Shown: positions 21,501-31,500, counted from the first letter of the stretch. The stretch: DNA of 64,000 nt from Paenibacillus sp. FSL R5-0623 (GCF_037974265.1 NZ_CP150233.1:2790001-2854000), one strand, 5' to 3'. Translations and numbers: made by a program. The notes: generated by a model not told the origin, from the letters alone.

Positions 21501-24500
21501 TGCTGGTGCAGCCCGAGTGGCAGGAGCTGCCGAAGCGCTCCCTACCGGCTGAAGCTGTGGGGGTTGAACCCGCGGTGCTGCTGTGTGATTGGGCCCCGCA
21601 AGACTTCGCGGCTGCGGATGTGTCCTGGAAGCAGATGGTGTTAACGGGGGCGTTGGAGGCGCGGTACGGACAGGCTGTTCAGGCCATTCTGCACCATGTG
21701 CAGCAGCAGCTTGCGATGCAGCGAAGCCACCGGATGGCTGTGCAGGTCGTCGTGGCGGGAGATGAACAAGGGAGACGGTTCGCCGGCCTGAGCGGGCTGC
21801 TGCGGACGGTGCGACTGGAGCATCCGGGCTGTCTGGCACAGCTTGTCGAAGTCCGGCCAGAGACATCGGCCGCCATATTGACCGAGCAGTTGCACCAGTG
21901 TGCGCTCCATGCGGAGGAGAGCCACCTGCGTTGGGAAGCGGGTGAGCTGAAGCGAGCGGGCTGGCAGGCGGTTGACGTGGACATGGATACGAATGTGGAT
22001 ATGGATATGGATGAGATGACGAATGGGAATGCAGAGACAGAGGTGAAGACAAAGCGGAAGAGCGGCTTCCCACTGTTGTCTCCTTGGAGAGACGGAGGCG
22101 TGTACGTCATTACAGGCGGAGCCGGTGGCCTGGGACGGATCTGGGCCCGGGAGATTTCAGCCCAAACGGAAGGCAGTACGCTCATATTGACTGGTCGATC
22201 CCCGGCGATGCCAGAGGCGGTACAGCGAGAGATGGCGCAGCTTCCTGCCCGGGTGCTTTATGAAGCAGTGGACGTTACCGATCGGGAGGCGGTCCACGGA
22301 CTGTTCGGGCGTATCCGTCAGCAGTATGGCTGGGTGAACGGGGTGCTGCATTGTGCCGGAGAAATCCGGGACAGTCTGATACGGTACAAAACGGAATCCG
22401 ACTGGCAGGCCGTGCTGGCCCCGAAAGTAAACGGTATACGGAATCTGGAAGAAGCGATCGGGACCGAAGCGCTGGATGTGCTGTTGCTGTTCTCCTCGGG
22501 TGCAGCGGTGACGGGGAATGCAGGGCAGGGTGATTATGCCGCCGCGAATGGGTATATGGATGCGTATGCGGTGAACCGAAATGCGCGGATGAAACGCGGG
22601 GAGTGTCAAGGGCGAACCTTGTCCATTAACTGGCCGTTGTGGGAAGAAGGCGGAATGCAGCTGGAGGAAGAGGGGAAGCAGCGTCTGTGGAAACAGCATG
22701 GACTGAGACCGCTGGGAACCGCGTCGGGAGTAAAGGCGTTGTATCAGGCCTGGGAGAGTGGAAGCAGTCAGGTAGCGGTGGCGGAAGGCAAGCTGTCGGT
22801 GCTGCGAAGAAGCCTGCTGGAGCCGGGATATTCGGGGTCGGGCCAACCGATCGAGCCGGTAAAGTCAGACAAGCTTGAATCGATGTCGGAACCGTTATCC
22901 ACCAAGCTTGGAGCCCCTCTGGCGGGAGGCATGACCCAACAGGAAGCTGTATCTGTGCTCACGTTGGAAGTGGCCGCTTTGTTGAACGTAGGGGAGCAGG
23001 ACGTGGACCCGGACATGGACTGGAGTGAATATGGTTTGGACCCGGTGCAATGGAGTGAACTTTCCCGCAGACTGCTGGCCCGGCATGGATGGGATATTTC
23101 TGCAGAGACACTGTTGGAACAAATGAGCCTCCACGCAACCGCTGAGCAGTTCGTGGGTCCATTAAACCTTTCCAAGAGTTCAACAGCAGATATATCTGTG
23201 AGTATCGAGGATACGGAAGAGGTTACTGGACTTGAAGGCAATCTGGAGGATCAAACCATCCTTTGGTTAATTAAAACATTGGCACCCGTGATTGGCTTGC
23301 CAGAATCAAGGATTGAGCCGGATGTCCCGCTGGAGCAGTATGGTATCGATTCGCTGCTCATTATGAAGATGACGGACGTATTGGAGAATGAATTGGGGTC
23401 TCTGTCCAAAACGCTGTTCTTTGAATATCAGACCCTGAGGGAGCTAAGTCATTACTTTATGAACATTCATCAGGTGCGTTTGGATAAGCTGCTTCAGCAA
23501 CGAGGGATGAAACCAGCCGGAATGACACAGAAGAATGTGCTAGCGAATTTACAGAATGTGTCGGACTCCCAAACACACGCACCAACACACGCCGTGATGT
23601 CGAAACGAACGCTGCTGACAGGAACCCCATTCGAACCCGAAGCCGAACCTATTTTGAAAAAAACGGACCCGGACCTGTCCATTCATATGGACTCACCTTC
23701 TGATGGTGAAAAGGGCAAGAATAATCAGCATCAGGATATTGCCATTATCGGAATGGCGGGCAGATATCCTGGTGCCCGTAATATCGGTGAATTCTGGCAT
23801 AACCTGCGTAGTGGTATGGACAGTATTACCGAGATTCCATCTGAACGTTGGGATCACGGGCAGGTGTATAACCCAGAGCCAGGAATTCCAGGCAAAACTT
23901 ATGGCCGTTGGGGTGGTTTTTTGGATGGTGTGGATGAGTTTGATCCGTTGTTTTTCAAGGTATCTCCTCGTGAAGCCGAAACAATGGACCCTCAAGAACG
24001 ACTTTTTTTGCAGTGTGTATATGAAACACTGGAAGATTCGGGATACACAAGACAAAGCTTGAGCACGGAGAAAGTGGGCGTCTATGTAGGTGTGATGTAT
24101 GAGGAGTATCAGCTCTATGGGTCCCAGAACTTCATGGCATTCAACGGTAATCCTTCTTCCATTGCCAATCGGGTTTCGTATTTCTGTAATTTTCGCGGAC
24201 CAAGCATGGCCGTGGATACAATGTGTTCGTCGTCATTAACATCCATTCATTTGGCCTGTCAAAGCCTGAGACAGAACGAGTGCCAGGTAGCTGTAGCTGG
24301 CGGTGTGAATGTGTCGGTCCATCCCAACAAATATATTCTTTTGTCTCAAGGGAAGTTTCTGTCCAGCAAAGGACGGTGTGAAAGCTTTGGCCAAGGTGGG
24401 GACGGCTATGTTCCGGGTGAAGGTGTCGGCGCGGTTCTGTTGAAACCGTTGGCGAGAGCCATAGCGGATGGGGACCGGATTTACGGTGTGATCAAAGGAT

Positions 24501-27500
24501 CGGCGCTGAATCACGGGGGGAAAACCAATGGATACACCGTGCCAAATCCCAACGCACAGGCTGAGGTTATCGGTGACGCCTTGCTTGAAGCAGGTATTGA
24601 TCCGCGAACGATCAGTTACGTGGAGGCGCATGGAACAGGAACCTCGCTCGGGGACCCTATTGAAGTGGCCGGTTTAACAAAAGCATTTCAGCGGACGGTC
24701 CAATCCAACTTCAAGTGTGCCATCGGTTCAGCCAAATCCAACATTGGTCACTGCGAGAGCGCAGCAGGCATTGCTGCGGTAACCAAAGTGTTGCTGCAGC
24801 TGCAGCATGGGGAACTCGCGCCATCCTTGCACGCGGAAGAGACCAATCCAAACATTGATTTTACCCAGAGTCCATTTGTGGTTCAGAAGTTGCTCGAACC
24901 ATGGAAGCGCCCGGAACTAGATGGAGTGCAGATCCCAAGACGTGCAGGCGTATCTTCATTTGGAGCTGGGGGTGCCAATGCACATATCATCATTGAAGAG
25001 TATACCCAGACAGGTATGGACTCGGAACAGATAACAGTTGGCAAAGATCACCCTAAATCTCCTGTTATCGTTGTGCTGTCCGCAAGAAATCAGGAACGAC
25101 TCTTGGCAAAGGCCAAAGACTTACTTGAGGCGTTATACACCGGAATATATGTGGATTCGGATATGAGGGACCTGTCCTATACTTTGCAAGTTGGACGTGA
25201 ATCGATGGAAGAGCGTCTGGGCTTGCTGGCGGCGTCCATAGAGGAACTCATTGCGAAACTAAAAGAGTATGTTGAACAGGCAAACAATCTGGAAACACAA
25301 ACTTCGCAAATGGTTTTTTATACCGGTCATGTGAAAAAGGGTAAAGAGATGCTTTCCATCCTTAGTCGGGATGAGGATATGGAAGAAATGGTGAACCGGT
25401 GGATTCAGAAGGGCCAGCATGAGAAATTACTGGATTTATGGGTGCAGGGTCTGAACCTGGACTGGAATACATTATATGGTGCTGAGGGTAAACCCCAACG
25501 GATCGCCCTACCGACCTATCCATTTGCAAGAGAAAGATACTGGATCCCACAGCAATCTCAGGGCAACACGATAAGTGAATCAAAAGTTAAGCAGGAGGAA
25601 CCTCCTCTTGCAAACCCATCGGAGCCATCGGACCATAATCTTATGCTGACCCCAATATGGGAAGTAGTCGAAAAGACTGAAAAGTCCGAATTCAATCCTG
25701 GAAATAAACGATGGCTGGTCATTGGAGGTACAACGGAGCAATGGGAGATGGTTCATCAGATCCATGCAAAATCAATCCGTATGGATGCGGAAACTGCTGT
25801 AGATCCCGTCAGTCTGATGAATGCCTTGAAAAAGGTCGATACGATTGATCATATCATTTGGTTATCCAATCATATGTCTCTCCCTCCAACGTCACTGAAT
25901 CATATGATATTGGCACAGAATATGGGCGTGAAAAATGTGTTTCGAATCATTAAAGCCATGATTCAATTGGGATATGGTCATCGTCCGTTGGAATGGTCAT
26001 TCTTAACCTGTCAGACACAATCCGTATGGTCTAGCGACCCGGTTAATCCTGCGGATGCCGGAGTTCATGGTCTTGCCAGCTCAATGGCGCAGGAGTTTCC
26101 ACAATGGTATGTGCGTCTTGTGGATTTGCAAGCTGGTAACATCAATGAACGTTCCATTCGTGGAGCGCTCTCACTGGAACCGAAAAGTAAAGGGGATCTC
26201 CAGGTCCATCGAAACAACCGCTGGTACAGTCAGGAACTTGTTCGCCTGGAGAGCAATGCCCCTCAGGACAACAACAATTATCGTTATGGTGGAATATATG
26301 TTGTCATTGGCGGGGCCGGCGGGATCGGAGAAGTATGGAGTGAATATATGATTCGGACCTATCAGGCGAGAGTGATATGGATCGGGAGAAGTGAATACAA
26401 CGACGAGATACGGAATAAACAGAATCGTTTGTCAGCTCTGGGGGCTGCTCCCGAATATATTTCGGCCAATGCAGCCAGTGAAGAGGAATTAATGAGTGCG
26501 TATGAAACGATCAAAAGCCGGTTCAAGACCATAAATGGTATTGTGCATTCAGCAATTGTTTTGCAAGATGGCAGTCTGGAGCAGATGACAGAGGAACAGT
26601 TTCAACATGTATTTGTCGCCAAACTGGATGTAAGTGTTGGGATGGCAAACATATTTGCGAAAGAAAATCTGGACTTTGTCCTTTTTTTCTCATCTATGAA
26701 CTCTTTTACCAGACAACCAGGCCAGAGCAATTACTCGGCGGGCTGTATGTTTAAAGATTCGTTTGCGCATTGGTTGCGACAATCCTGGACATGTCCGGTC
26801 AAAATTATGAACTGGGGTTTCTGGGGGAGTGTAGGCCGTGTGGCTTCATTGGAATACAGGGAACGCATGAACCGGATGGGTGTGAGTTCAATTGAGGGGC
26901 CAGAAGCGATGGAAGCCTTGGAGATGCTCATGAGCATAGATCTTACACAGGCTGCCTTGTTAAAAACAAAAACAAATTTGATTCCTGGAATCAATATGCA
27001 AAAATCTGTACAAGTCTATATGTCGGATCAGCCTCTAAAGGCAAGCAGGCCAGTGACTCGTGACCTCGTGCATACCTCTCATCCAGACAAGAATCCAAGC
27101 CATTTGCTCCAAGAGATGGAGCCATTGCTTGCAAAACTGATGTGGGTGCAGCTGCAAGCCTCCGGTTGGTTTGAATCCGATGTTAGCTCCGGCACTCTGG
27201 CTGAATTAACACAGAATTTGTCGGACACCTATGCGCATTGGATCAGAGGAAGTTTGACCGCGCTAGTCCGTTACGGCTATCTGATGAAAACCGATTTTGG
27301 TTACAGGGTATGCAATTACGACGAGCCGAATGCCGAAACGGCTTGGCAGGAATGGGAGCATAACAAACCCGGATGGATCAAACACCACGGCGCGGAATCA
27401 CAAATCAGATTGGTTGAAACGATGCTGAAGGCGCTGCCAGATATTATCGGCGGAAAATGCCTAGCAACCGAGATTATGTTTCCTGATTCCTCTATGGAAT

Positions 27501-27523
27501 TGGTCGGGGGGATATACACGTGA
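15851..27523 (+). CDS. Trans-AT PKS (CDS4): DH* - ACP - KR - KS - DH - KR - ACP0 - ACP - KS - KR - MT N-part
   Basis: About 3,890 residues from the TTG. Module D continues with a DH (His 23 in HxxxGxxxxP, Asp 197, but Phe 201 where Gln/His is expected), then an ACP (GLDS, Ser 384), then a KR (motif near 646): the DH-ACP-KR order. Module E: KS (about 918-1352, Cys 1089 in DTMCSSA), DH (His 1590, Asp 1763, Gln 1767), KR (motif near 2083), a degenerate ACP with Pro 2398 at the phosphopantetheine position, and a normal ACP (GIDS, Ser 2501). Module F: KS (about 2627-3052, Cys 2792), no DH, KR (motif near 3480, Tyr present, Asn replaced by Cys) and the N-terminal part of a C-MT. The MT is cut by a TGA at 27521, just before its SAM-binding core, which continues on CDS5. 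The DH-KR-ACP0 section is nearly identical to one in CDS6. Confidence 0.9.
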   Translation: MIGRNQETYVQRLSHSNAIVQDHRVHGICTLPGVTLLDMIYRLSVLYLETHSVELRHILFTTPIVTSEQFDREIAVTFSPVPSELQWRVTITSNKVMNGTIDQGSEEQHMQCTMFLVDPEFNPPVIHVQDLKTQSRDQWSMDEVYQLARQVNIEHGPFMQTSGVVYQYENQELMCLNLSEQASVYSNEFYAHAAFLDGATFAGSSFRLKEKAQGMFDDQTPYIPFMIERFCIYGPLPDTIGVYSLARPLINDNSVSSPDLISTDIRVVDSAGKSLVEFERLTAKRIRNPHLIQKWAEVHQNPNGVEGSGSEDTSVPELATQVNIQDSPVSIDDTSELSNQRRGVPEGNTKQVAGYLKVEIGKVLGTSEANLDTELGFYQMGLDSLQLINLSRTLENKVKEQLYPTLLFEYSNIKSLAAYLHQHWPEAFTENQYTESKASASKASIKTSELNHDRGKSDDYSSVMLEPFWEEATLRMRNTSNTVRSHVIILCEQAIGHDQMIKECFPQSEVVTLTSERTMPQSFEQMCEQCIVWLQNYMQQFPKVETHIQIIGPSGTGTDFSGAMGALLRTAHAENPHLHGQIITVNDIHNVTRTQWADWLDKERVTHSSGVSEVCYTGKSRVRMVKKYREKPIPMLQKSQYVAKDGVYLITGGLGGLGLMVGRHLAEQGRVTLALVGRSSLGKKESDKISELKSLGADVHYFQADLTHSEQTSHVIQQIRTSLGVIRGIIHCAGVTRDQFILQKTKENISEVLGPKVSGLWYLDEYTRDQPLDFFILFSSLSAVLGNMGQADYACGNAFMDRFAERRQQQVVAGQRSGRTRSINWPLWANGGMSIDPVYEQQLEVKTGLAPLPQDEGMQLFDSLMMNASTQTVVMYGKPSFIRSFAQTTIHVEGPSAAKVLNHEVPRKEKRPSEMHTEDIAIIGVAGRYPMARNVDEFAANLLSGKDCITGFPRDRWEQGRFLYTPDSYYQFGGFIDKIDEFDPLFFNLSPRQAEMMDPQARLFLETAWEACEDAGFRVERSQHQDTSTGTRSVGVFAGVFWNHYELFASELTDRGVPTSLGVSAASVANMVSYCMNFHGPSLAVDTMCSSALTAIHLACESIRNEECEYALAGGVNVITHPHRYMFLKEAQLLSSDGRCRSFGEGGDGYVPGEGAGTVLLTSLSHAEEQGYSIYGVIKGSAINHGGKTSGPTVPDSTAQSEVIKHAFKRSGVDPRTVSYFETHGTGTSLGDPIEVQGLNKALADWSLPEQSCAIGSLKSNIGHLEAAAGVAALTKVLLQMKHNRIFPSLHAERLNPYIPFQNTPFYVEREGRDWRNVKADRNNPETGPLRAGISSFGANGSNAHLIVEEYASTAVNSSSDSESELPVIVPLSAKSQTSLLDHVRDMMNYLSTSKEHQNSAATLGIKLSNLAYTLQVGREHMRYRVAFVVSSLEELRRKCTEYVQSKDQGQRIGSLNSRVGYEGEVRLQEDAITELFQSDEDIRTAIEIWMNKRKMASIAEVWAKGITIDWNSMYQKDSRPTRISLPTYSFQRERYWVPMVHAKRESGTAGFGKKVTVLHSMLHHNRSDLLRGQWYSSQFNGNEPFLSDHVVQGHKLLPAVVQLEMARAAAAHAANWPPLTHSLLLRHVMWSRPLVVGEEPLEVHLALEAEADESLSYKISAASSIESGEAVYSQGRVSVGRPLAEAVQTLDLHAVRSRCTEGQASGAVCYEAFRKLGLEYGPSHQTIAELQWGANEALAQLRLPQALFEGQGDTVLHPGMVDGALQASIALLAGDQIAEVLRSTTLEGAVSLESTALASTTERHGNPPASAPLPFALEEAEVISPCQAHMWAVVRVRPERAASSAAEASVRKLDLELCDSEGQVCIRLRGVTSRVPESREGVLLVQPEWQELPKRSLPAEAVGVEPAVLLCDWAPQDFAAADVSWKQMVLTGALEARYGQAVQAILHHVQQQLAMQRSHRMAVQVVVAGDEQGRRFAGLSGLLRTVRLEHPGCLAQLVEVRPETSAAILTEQLHQCALHAEESHLRWEAGELKRAGWQAVDVDMDTNVDMDMDEMTNGNAETEVKTKRKSGFPLLSPWRDGGVYVITGGAGGLGRIWAREISAQTEGSTLILTGRSPAMPEAVQREMAQLPARVLYEAVDVTDREAVHGLFGRIRQQYGWVNGVLHCAGEIRDSLIRYKTESDWQAVLAPKVNGIRNLEEAIGTEALDVLLLFSSGAAVTGNAGQGDYAAANGYMDAYAVNRNARMKRGECQGRTLSINWPLWEEGGMQLEEEGKQRLWKQHGLRPLGTASGVKALYQAWESGSSQVAVAEGKLSVLRRSLLEPGYSGSGQPIEPVKSDKLESMSEPLSTKLGAPLAGGMTQQEAVSVLTLEVAALLNVGEQDVDPDMDWSEYGLDPVQWSELSRRLLARHGWDISAETLLEQMSLHATAEQFVGPLNLSKSSTADISVSIEDTEEVTGLEGNLEDQTILWLIKTLAPVIGLPESRIEPDVPLEQYGIDSLLIMKMTDVLENELGSLSKTLFFEYQTLRELSHYFMNIHQVRLDKLLQQRGMKPAGMTQKNVLANLQNVSDSQTHAPTHAVMSKRTLLTGTPFEPEAEPILKKTDPDLSIHMDSPSDGEKGKNNQHQDIAIIGMAGRYPGARNIGEFWHNLRSGMDSITEIPSERWDHGQVYNPEPGIPGKTYGRWGGFLDGVDEFDPLFFKVSPREAETMDPQERLFLQCVYETLEDSGYTRQSLSTEKVGVYVGVMYEEYQLYGSQNFMAFNGNPSSIANRVSYFCNFRGPSMAVDTMCSSSLTSIHLACQSLRQNECQVAVAGGVNVSVHPNKYILLSQGKFLSSKGRCESFGQGGDGYVPGEGVGAVLLKPLARAIADGDRIYGVIKGSALNHGGKTNGYTVPNPNAQAEVIGDALLEAGIDPRTISYVEAHGTGTSLGDPIEVAGLTKAFQRTVQSNFKCAIGSAKSNIGHCESAAGIAAVTKVLLQLQHGELAPSLHAEETNPNIDFTQSPFVVQKLLEPWKRPELDGVQIPRRAGVSSFGAGGANAHIIIEEYTQTGMDSEQITVGKDHPKSPVIVVLSARNQERLLAKAKDLLEALYTGIYVDSDMRDLSYTLQVGRESMEERLGLLAASIEELIAKLKEYVEQANNLETQTSQMVFYTGHVKKGKEMLSILSRDEDMEEMVNRWIQKGQHEKLLDLWVQGLNLDWNTLYGAEGKPQRIALPTYPFARERYWIPQQSQGNTISESKVKQEEPPLANPSEPSDHNLMLTPIWEVVEKTEKSEFNPGNKRWLVIGGTTEQWEMVHQIHAKSIRMDAETAVDPVSLMNALKKVDTIDHIIWLSNHMSLPPTSLNHMILAQNMGVKNVFRIIKAMIQLGYGHRPLEWSFLTCQTQSVWSSDPVNPADAGVHGLASSMAQEFPQWYVRLVDLQAGNINERSIRGALSLEPKSKGDLQVHRNNRWYSQELVRLESNAPQDNNNYRYGGIYVVIGGAGGIGEVWSEYMIRTYQARVIWIGRSEYNDEIRNKQNRLSALGAAPEYISANAASEEELMSAYETIKSRFKTINGIVHSAIVLQDGSLEQMTEEQFQHVFVAKLDVSVGMANIFAKENLDFVLFFSSMNSFTRQPGQSNYSAGCMFKDSFAHWLRQSWTCPVKIMNWGFWGSVGRVASLEYRERMNRMGVSSIEGPEAMEALEMLMSIDLTQAALLKTKTNLIPGINMQKSVQVYMSDQPLKASRPVTRDLVHTSHPDKNPSHLLQEMEPLLAKLMWVQLQASGWFESDVSSGTLAELTQNLSDTYAHWIRGSLTALVRYGYLMKTDFGYRVCNYDEPNAETAWQEWEHNKPGWIKHHGAESQIRLVETMLKALPDIIGGKCLATEIMFPDSSMELVGGIYT
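20525..23121 (+). repeat. Long direct repeat R1, copy 1: DH-KR-ACP0 (module E)
   Basis: Near-identical to 42277-44863; most 60-base lines show zero to three changes. It begins exactly at the DH N-terminus and ends at the ACP0 C-terminus. Small in-frame indels lie in linkers only. It is GC-richer than its surroundings: by hand count the line at 21541 is 40/60 GC, the line at 20221 is 29/60. Confidence 0.92.
21974..22015 (+). repeat. Asp/Met-rich short repeat in linker
   Basis: Repeated GAY-ATG and GTG-GAY codons encode an acidic linker before the module E KR. The matching place in R1 copy 2 (about 43724-43760) is shorter and diverged, so this linker is a hotspot of change inside an otherwise conserved cassette. 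Confidence 0.7.
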
Positions 27524-28560
27524 AAATAAACCGTTATAACGAAGTGCTTGCTGAAACAGCACTACATTATGTGCAGCATAAAATCCAGTTGGACAGCTCT
27601 GCTCTCCGCATGATGGAGATTGGGGCGGGAACCGGAGGAACAAGCGCAGCCGTTTTGCACAGACTGAAACCGGTGGAACAACATATTCAAGAGTATGCAT
27701 ATACGGATGTATCCCAAGCATTCCTTTTGCATGGTGAACAGAAGTATGGAGCAGGCAGGTCATTCCTGAATTATCGTATGTTTGATGTTCGTTATGCTCC
27801 GTCTGCCCAACAGATAGACACCGGTGCCTATGATGTGGTCATCGCAGCCAATGTGCTGCACGCAACTCCCGATTTGCGGACAACACTGCGTAATGTGAAG
27901 GCTCTGCTAAAACAAGGCGGAATGCTGTTAATTAACGAGATTAGCAGCAATTCCCTTTTTACTCACCTTACCTTTGGTTTATTGGATGGATGGTGGCTGT
28001 ATGAGGACCCCGAGCTTCGTCTAACCGATTCTCCCGGAGTAGCACCTCATGTATGGGAACAGCTGTTACTGGAAGCGGGTTTTCATTCTATCGAATTTCC
28101 TGCACAAGATTGGCACGAGGAAGGGCAGCAGGTCATTGTGGCATACAGTGACGGCATAGTAAGGCAGATCGACGCGGAAGTTACTCCAGTTGGATCATCC
28201 AATCAGGCACGGTCTGAATTACAGTCCAATGATTCGTTCTCTCCAGGAAGCCGTCCTGAACTGCAAGAAAAGAAGCCGAGCAAGTCATCTCTTGGTTTGG
28301 AGAGCACTTCAGCAACCACATTGAAAGCACATGTAAGAGAGATCGTTACAGATATGCTGTCTGCTTCGCTTAAAGTGAACACCACCATGATTGATTCAGA
28401 GGAACCCTTCTCCGAATATGGAGTGGACTCCATTACAGGCGTGCGGCTTATTCAGTCGATCAACGAGGCGTTATCCATATCTTTGCAGGTCTCCATCCTG
28501 TTTGATTATAGCTCCATTGAGTTGTTATCCAACCATATCGTTGAAAAGTATAGGGACGGC
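23729..28560 (+). other. Module F: KS-KR-MT(N) | MT(C)-ACP
   Basis: There is no DH between KS and KR, so an alpha-methyl beta-hydroxy unit is predicted if the split MT works. The MT is interrupted at 27520-27523, upstream of the SAM-binding motif at about 27616. No docking helices are visible at either new end. Confidence 0.75.
27506..27523 (+). promoter_or_regulatory. RBS and GTG start of CDS5, overlapping CDS4 stop
   Basis: GGGGGG at 27506-27511 lies 8 bases before the GTG at 27520, which overlaps the CDS4 stop as GTGA. This is a credible coupled restart inside what should be a single MT domain. Confidence 0.55.
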
Positions 28561-31500
28561 CTTGTGCAAACCATCGAAAAGATTTCCAAATCTGTAGATC
28601 CGGTGGAGTTGAGCTCTAAAGCTACTGCCCCGCATGCATACAAAACAGAAGGTTCATCCGAACACAATCATGACCAGCATTTTGTGTTCCCAGAGTCTTA
28701 TAGTCCTTTAAAGGTGGAGCGGGGAGATATCGCTATTATTGGGATGAGCGGGCGATTTCCGCAGTCAGATGATATTCATTCCTTATGGGGGAATTTAGTC
28801 ACAGGAAAGGATCTGGTCGGGAGAGTTACGCGTTGGGATCTATCATCTTATTTTGAAAAGGATACTTCCTTTTGCAGCCATGGTGGATTTTTGGAAAACA
28901 TAGATGAATTTGATCCTCAATTTTTCAACATTTCAGGTACGGAAGCTGCTCATATGGACCCGCATCAGCGAATTTTTCTTGAGGAATGTTGGAAGGCGCT
29001 GGAGGATGCTGGATATGCAGGGCAGGCAGTTGCCGGGCTGAAGTGTGGTGTATACGCAGGATTTAATGAGCTTGATTACCGGACACTGCTTGGAACGAAT
29101 CCTGTTCCGCAGGCATTCTGGGGTAACTCGGGTTCAGTCATTCCTGCTCGAATCGCATATTATCTGAATTTGCAGGGCCCTGCTATTGCAGTGGATACGG
29201 CATGTTCAAGCTCACTCGTATCGGTTCATCTGGCTTGTCAGGGATTATGGTCTGGGGAGACGGAAATGGCGCTTGCCGGAGGAGTCTTTATACAGTCCAC
29301 CCCAGGTTTTTTCATTGCATCCAACCGGGCCGGCATGCTCTCAACGACAGGAAAATGTCATACCTTCGACCAGCGGGCAGATGGATTTGTGCCTGGAGAA
29401 GGTGCAGGAGTTGTAGTTCTGAAGCGTTTGAGTGATGCTTTGCGTGACAGGGACAACATCCATGGGGTTATTCGCGGTACAGCCATTAACCAGGATGGAG
29501 CCTCGAACGGGCTCACCGCGCCGAGTGCGAAGTCTCAGGAGCAGCTCATGAGAGAGGTCTACAATCGTTTTGACATCCATCCTGGAAATATCCAACTGGT
29601 TGAAGCCCATGGAACGGGAACTAAATTGGGAGATCCCATTGAATACAGTGCGCTTGTGAAAGCGTTCCGGTCGTACACCGAAGAGGAAAATTACTGTGCT
29701 CTTGGTTCAATCAAAACGAATATTGGACATGCTGCGGCCGCTGCCGGTGTAGCTGGACTGATTAAAATTTTACTTTCCTTAAAACATGCAAAAATTCCAG
29801 CTTCCCTTCATTTTCAGGAAGGCAATGAACACATTCCGTTTGCAAGCAGTCCTTTTTACATCAATACAGAGACAATCGATTGGATCACACCGCCAGGTAT
29901 TAAAAGGATGGCCGCAATCAGCGCTTTTGGCTTCAGTGGAACGAATGCGCATATGGTCATTGAACAAGCACCTGTCATGGGAAGTCAGAAGGTCAATCGT
30001 CCCGGGAACCTGATTGTTTTATCGGCTCAGTCACAGGAACAATTGGAAGTTCAAGTCAAGCAACTGGTTAGCTTCTGCAAAGAACAATCCGATGTGAGCT
30101 GCTGGGATATGAGTTATACATTGCTCATGGGACGAAAACATCTGAACTACCGATTGAGCTGTGTTGTCCGTAATGAGCAAGAGTTGATCAGAATATTGGA
30201 GAAGTGGCTTGAAAAGGGAGCCGCAGCAGAAGTTCAGGTGGTGGAACTGTCACATACACTGCGCCCGCAGTCTTCATTAATGCGTTATGGAAATGAATGT
30301 TTGCAGAATTGTTCGGAATCACCGAATTCGGCCGAATTTACGGAAAAATTAGCAGCAGCAGCAAGCTTATATATGCAGGGATATCATCTTGATTTTGAAT
30401 TGTTGTTTAAGCATGCGCCCGCAGGACGAATCTCACTGCCCGTGTATCCGTTTGCCAAGGATAAGTACTGGATTGATGCTGGTCACCTACCAACAAATGA
30501 TCATACGATCCAACAACATGCTAACCAGAGCATAGAGGACTCAAACCAGTTGCTTCATCCTTTGCTGCATCGTAATACTTCGAATTGGGCTGCCCTCCAA
30601 TTCAGTTCCACCTTTGATGGTGAGGAGCTTTTCCTGAAGGATCATGTCGTGCAAGGGGAAAGTGTATTTCCGGGTGCAGCCTATCTGGAGATGGCTCGTG
30701 CTGCAGTGGAAATGGCTCATACGCATGATGATCTAGAACGGATATGGATAAGTCTGAGCCATATCGGCTGGTATGGTCCACTACAGGTGAACAATGAGCC
30801 TGTTCAGGTTGACGTCTTGCTTCATCCGCTTGAACGGGGAGCAATCGAGTTTCGGATACAGAGCCAAGGTGCGGAAGAGACTGTTGTTCACTGTCTTGGG
30901 CAAGCGGCAATGATGGAGCCGCAGGAAGTTGGACAGACAGATCTGACACAGATCAGAGCCCAATGCACCGAAGGGTTTTATACAAGAGAGGGTTGTTACA
31001 ACCAGTTTAAACAAATGGATCTGCAATACGGGGATTATTATCAGGGAATTGAAGAGTTGTACATCGGGACCAATCAGGCGCTTGCCAAACTGAGCCTTGC
31101 AGGAGGGTTTTCCCATGAATATGGCGGAGGTCAGCTTCACCCTGGTCTTACAGACAGTGCCTTACAGGCATCCATTGGACTTCTGTTGGTGGCAGCAGGA
31201 GGTCCACCTGTTACAACACCGGTTCCGTTTGCCATGGAGCAAGTGGAGATTTGGGGAAACAGTGCATCATTAATGTGGTCGCATGTTCGCGTCTGTACTC
31301 CGAATGACGCTCTAGTTGAAACGAAAAAGGTTGATATTGATGGATATGACGATAAGGAACAGCTTGTCCTTCGAATCAAGGGGCTGACGTTCCGCGAGCT
31401 TCCTAGACAGGTAGAGCAGCATGGGGATGAAGGGACTTTGCTGGCTGAACCCTACTGGAGAGTGGCACCTGCTGACACATTTGCCGGAGGTGTTTCCGGG

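Larger units (their letters stand above)
18602..23470 (+). other. Module E: KS-DH-KR-ACP0-ACP
   Basis: All catalytic motifs of KS, DH and KR are intact, so an olefin is predicted. It carries two carrier-like domains: the first has Pro (codon at 23042) at the phosphopantetheine site, and only the second (GIDS, Ser codon at 23351) can be loaded. Confidence 0.8.

Noticed and set aside
21396..22185. Several long antisense frames in the GC-rich cassette (and equivalents at 43145-43928)
   Set aside because: High GC reduces stop codons on the reverse strand. The products are Pro/Arg/Ser-rich with no family match, and are duplicated only because the cassette is.
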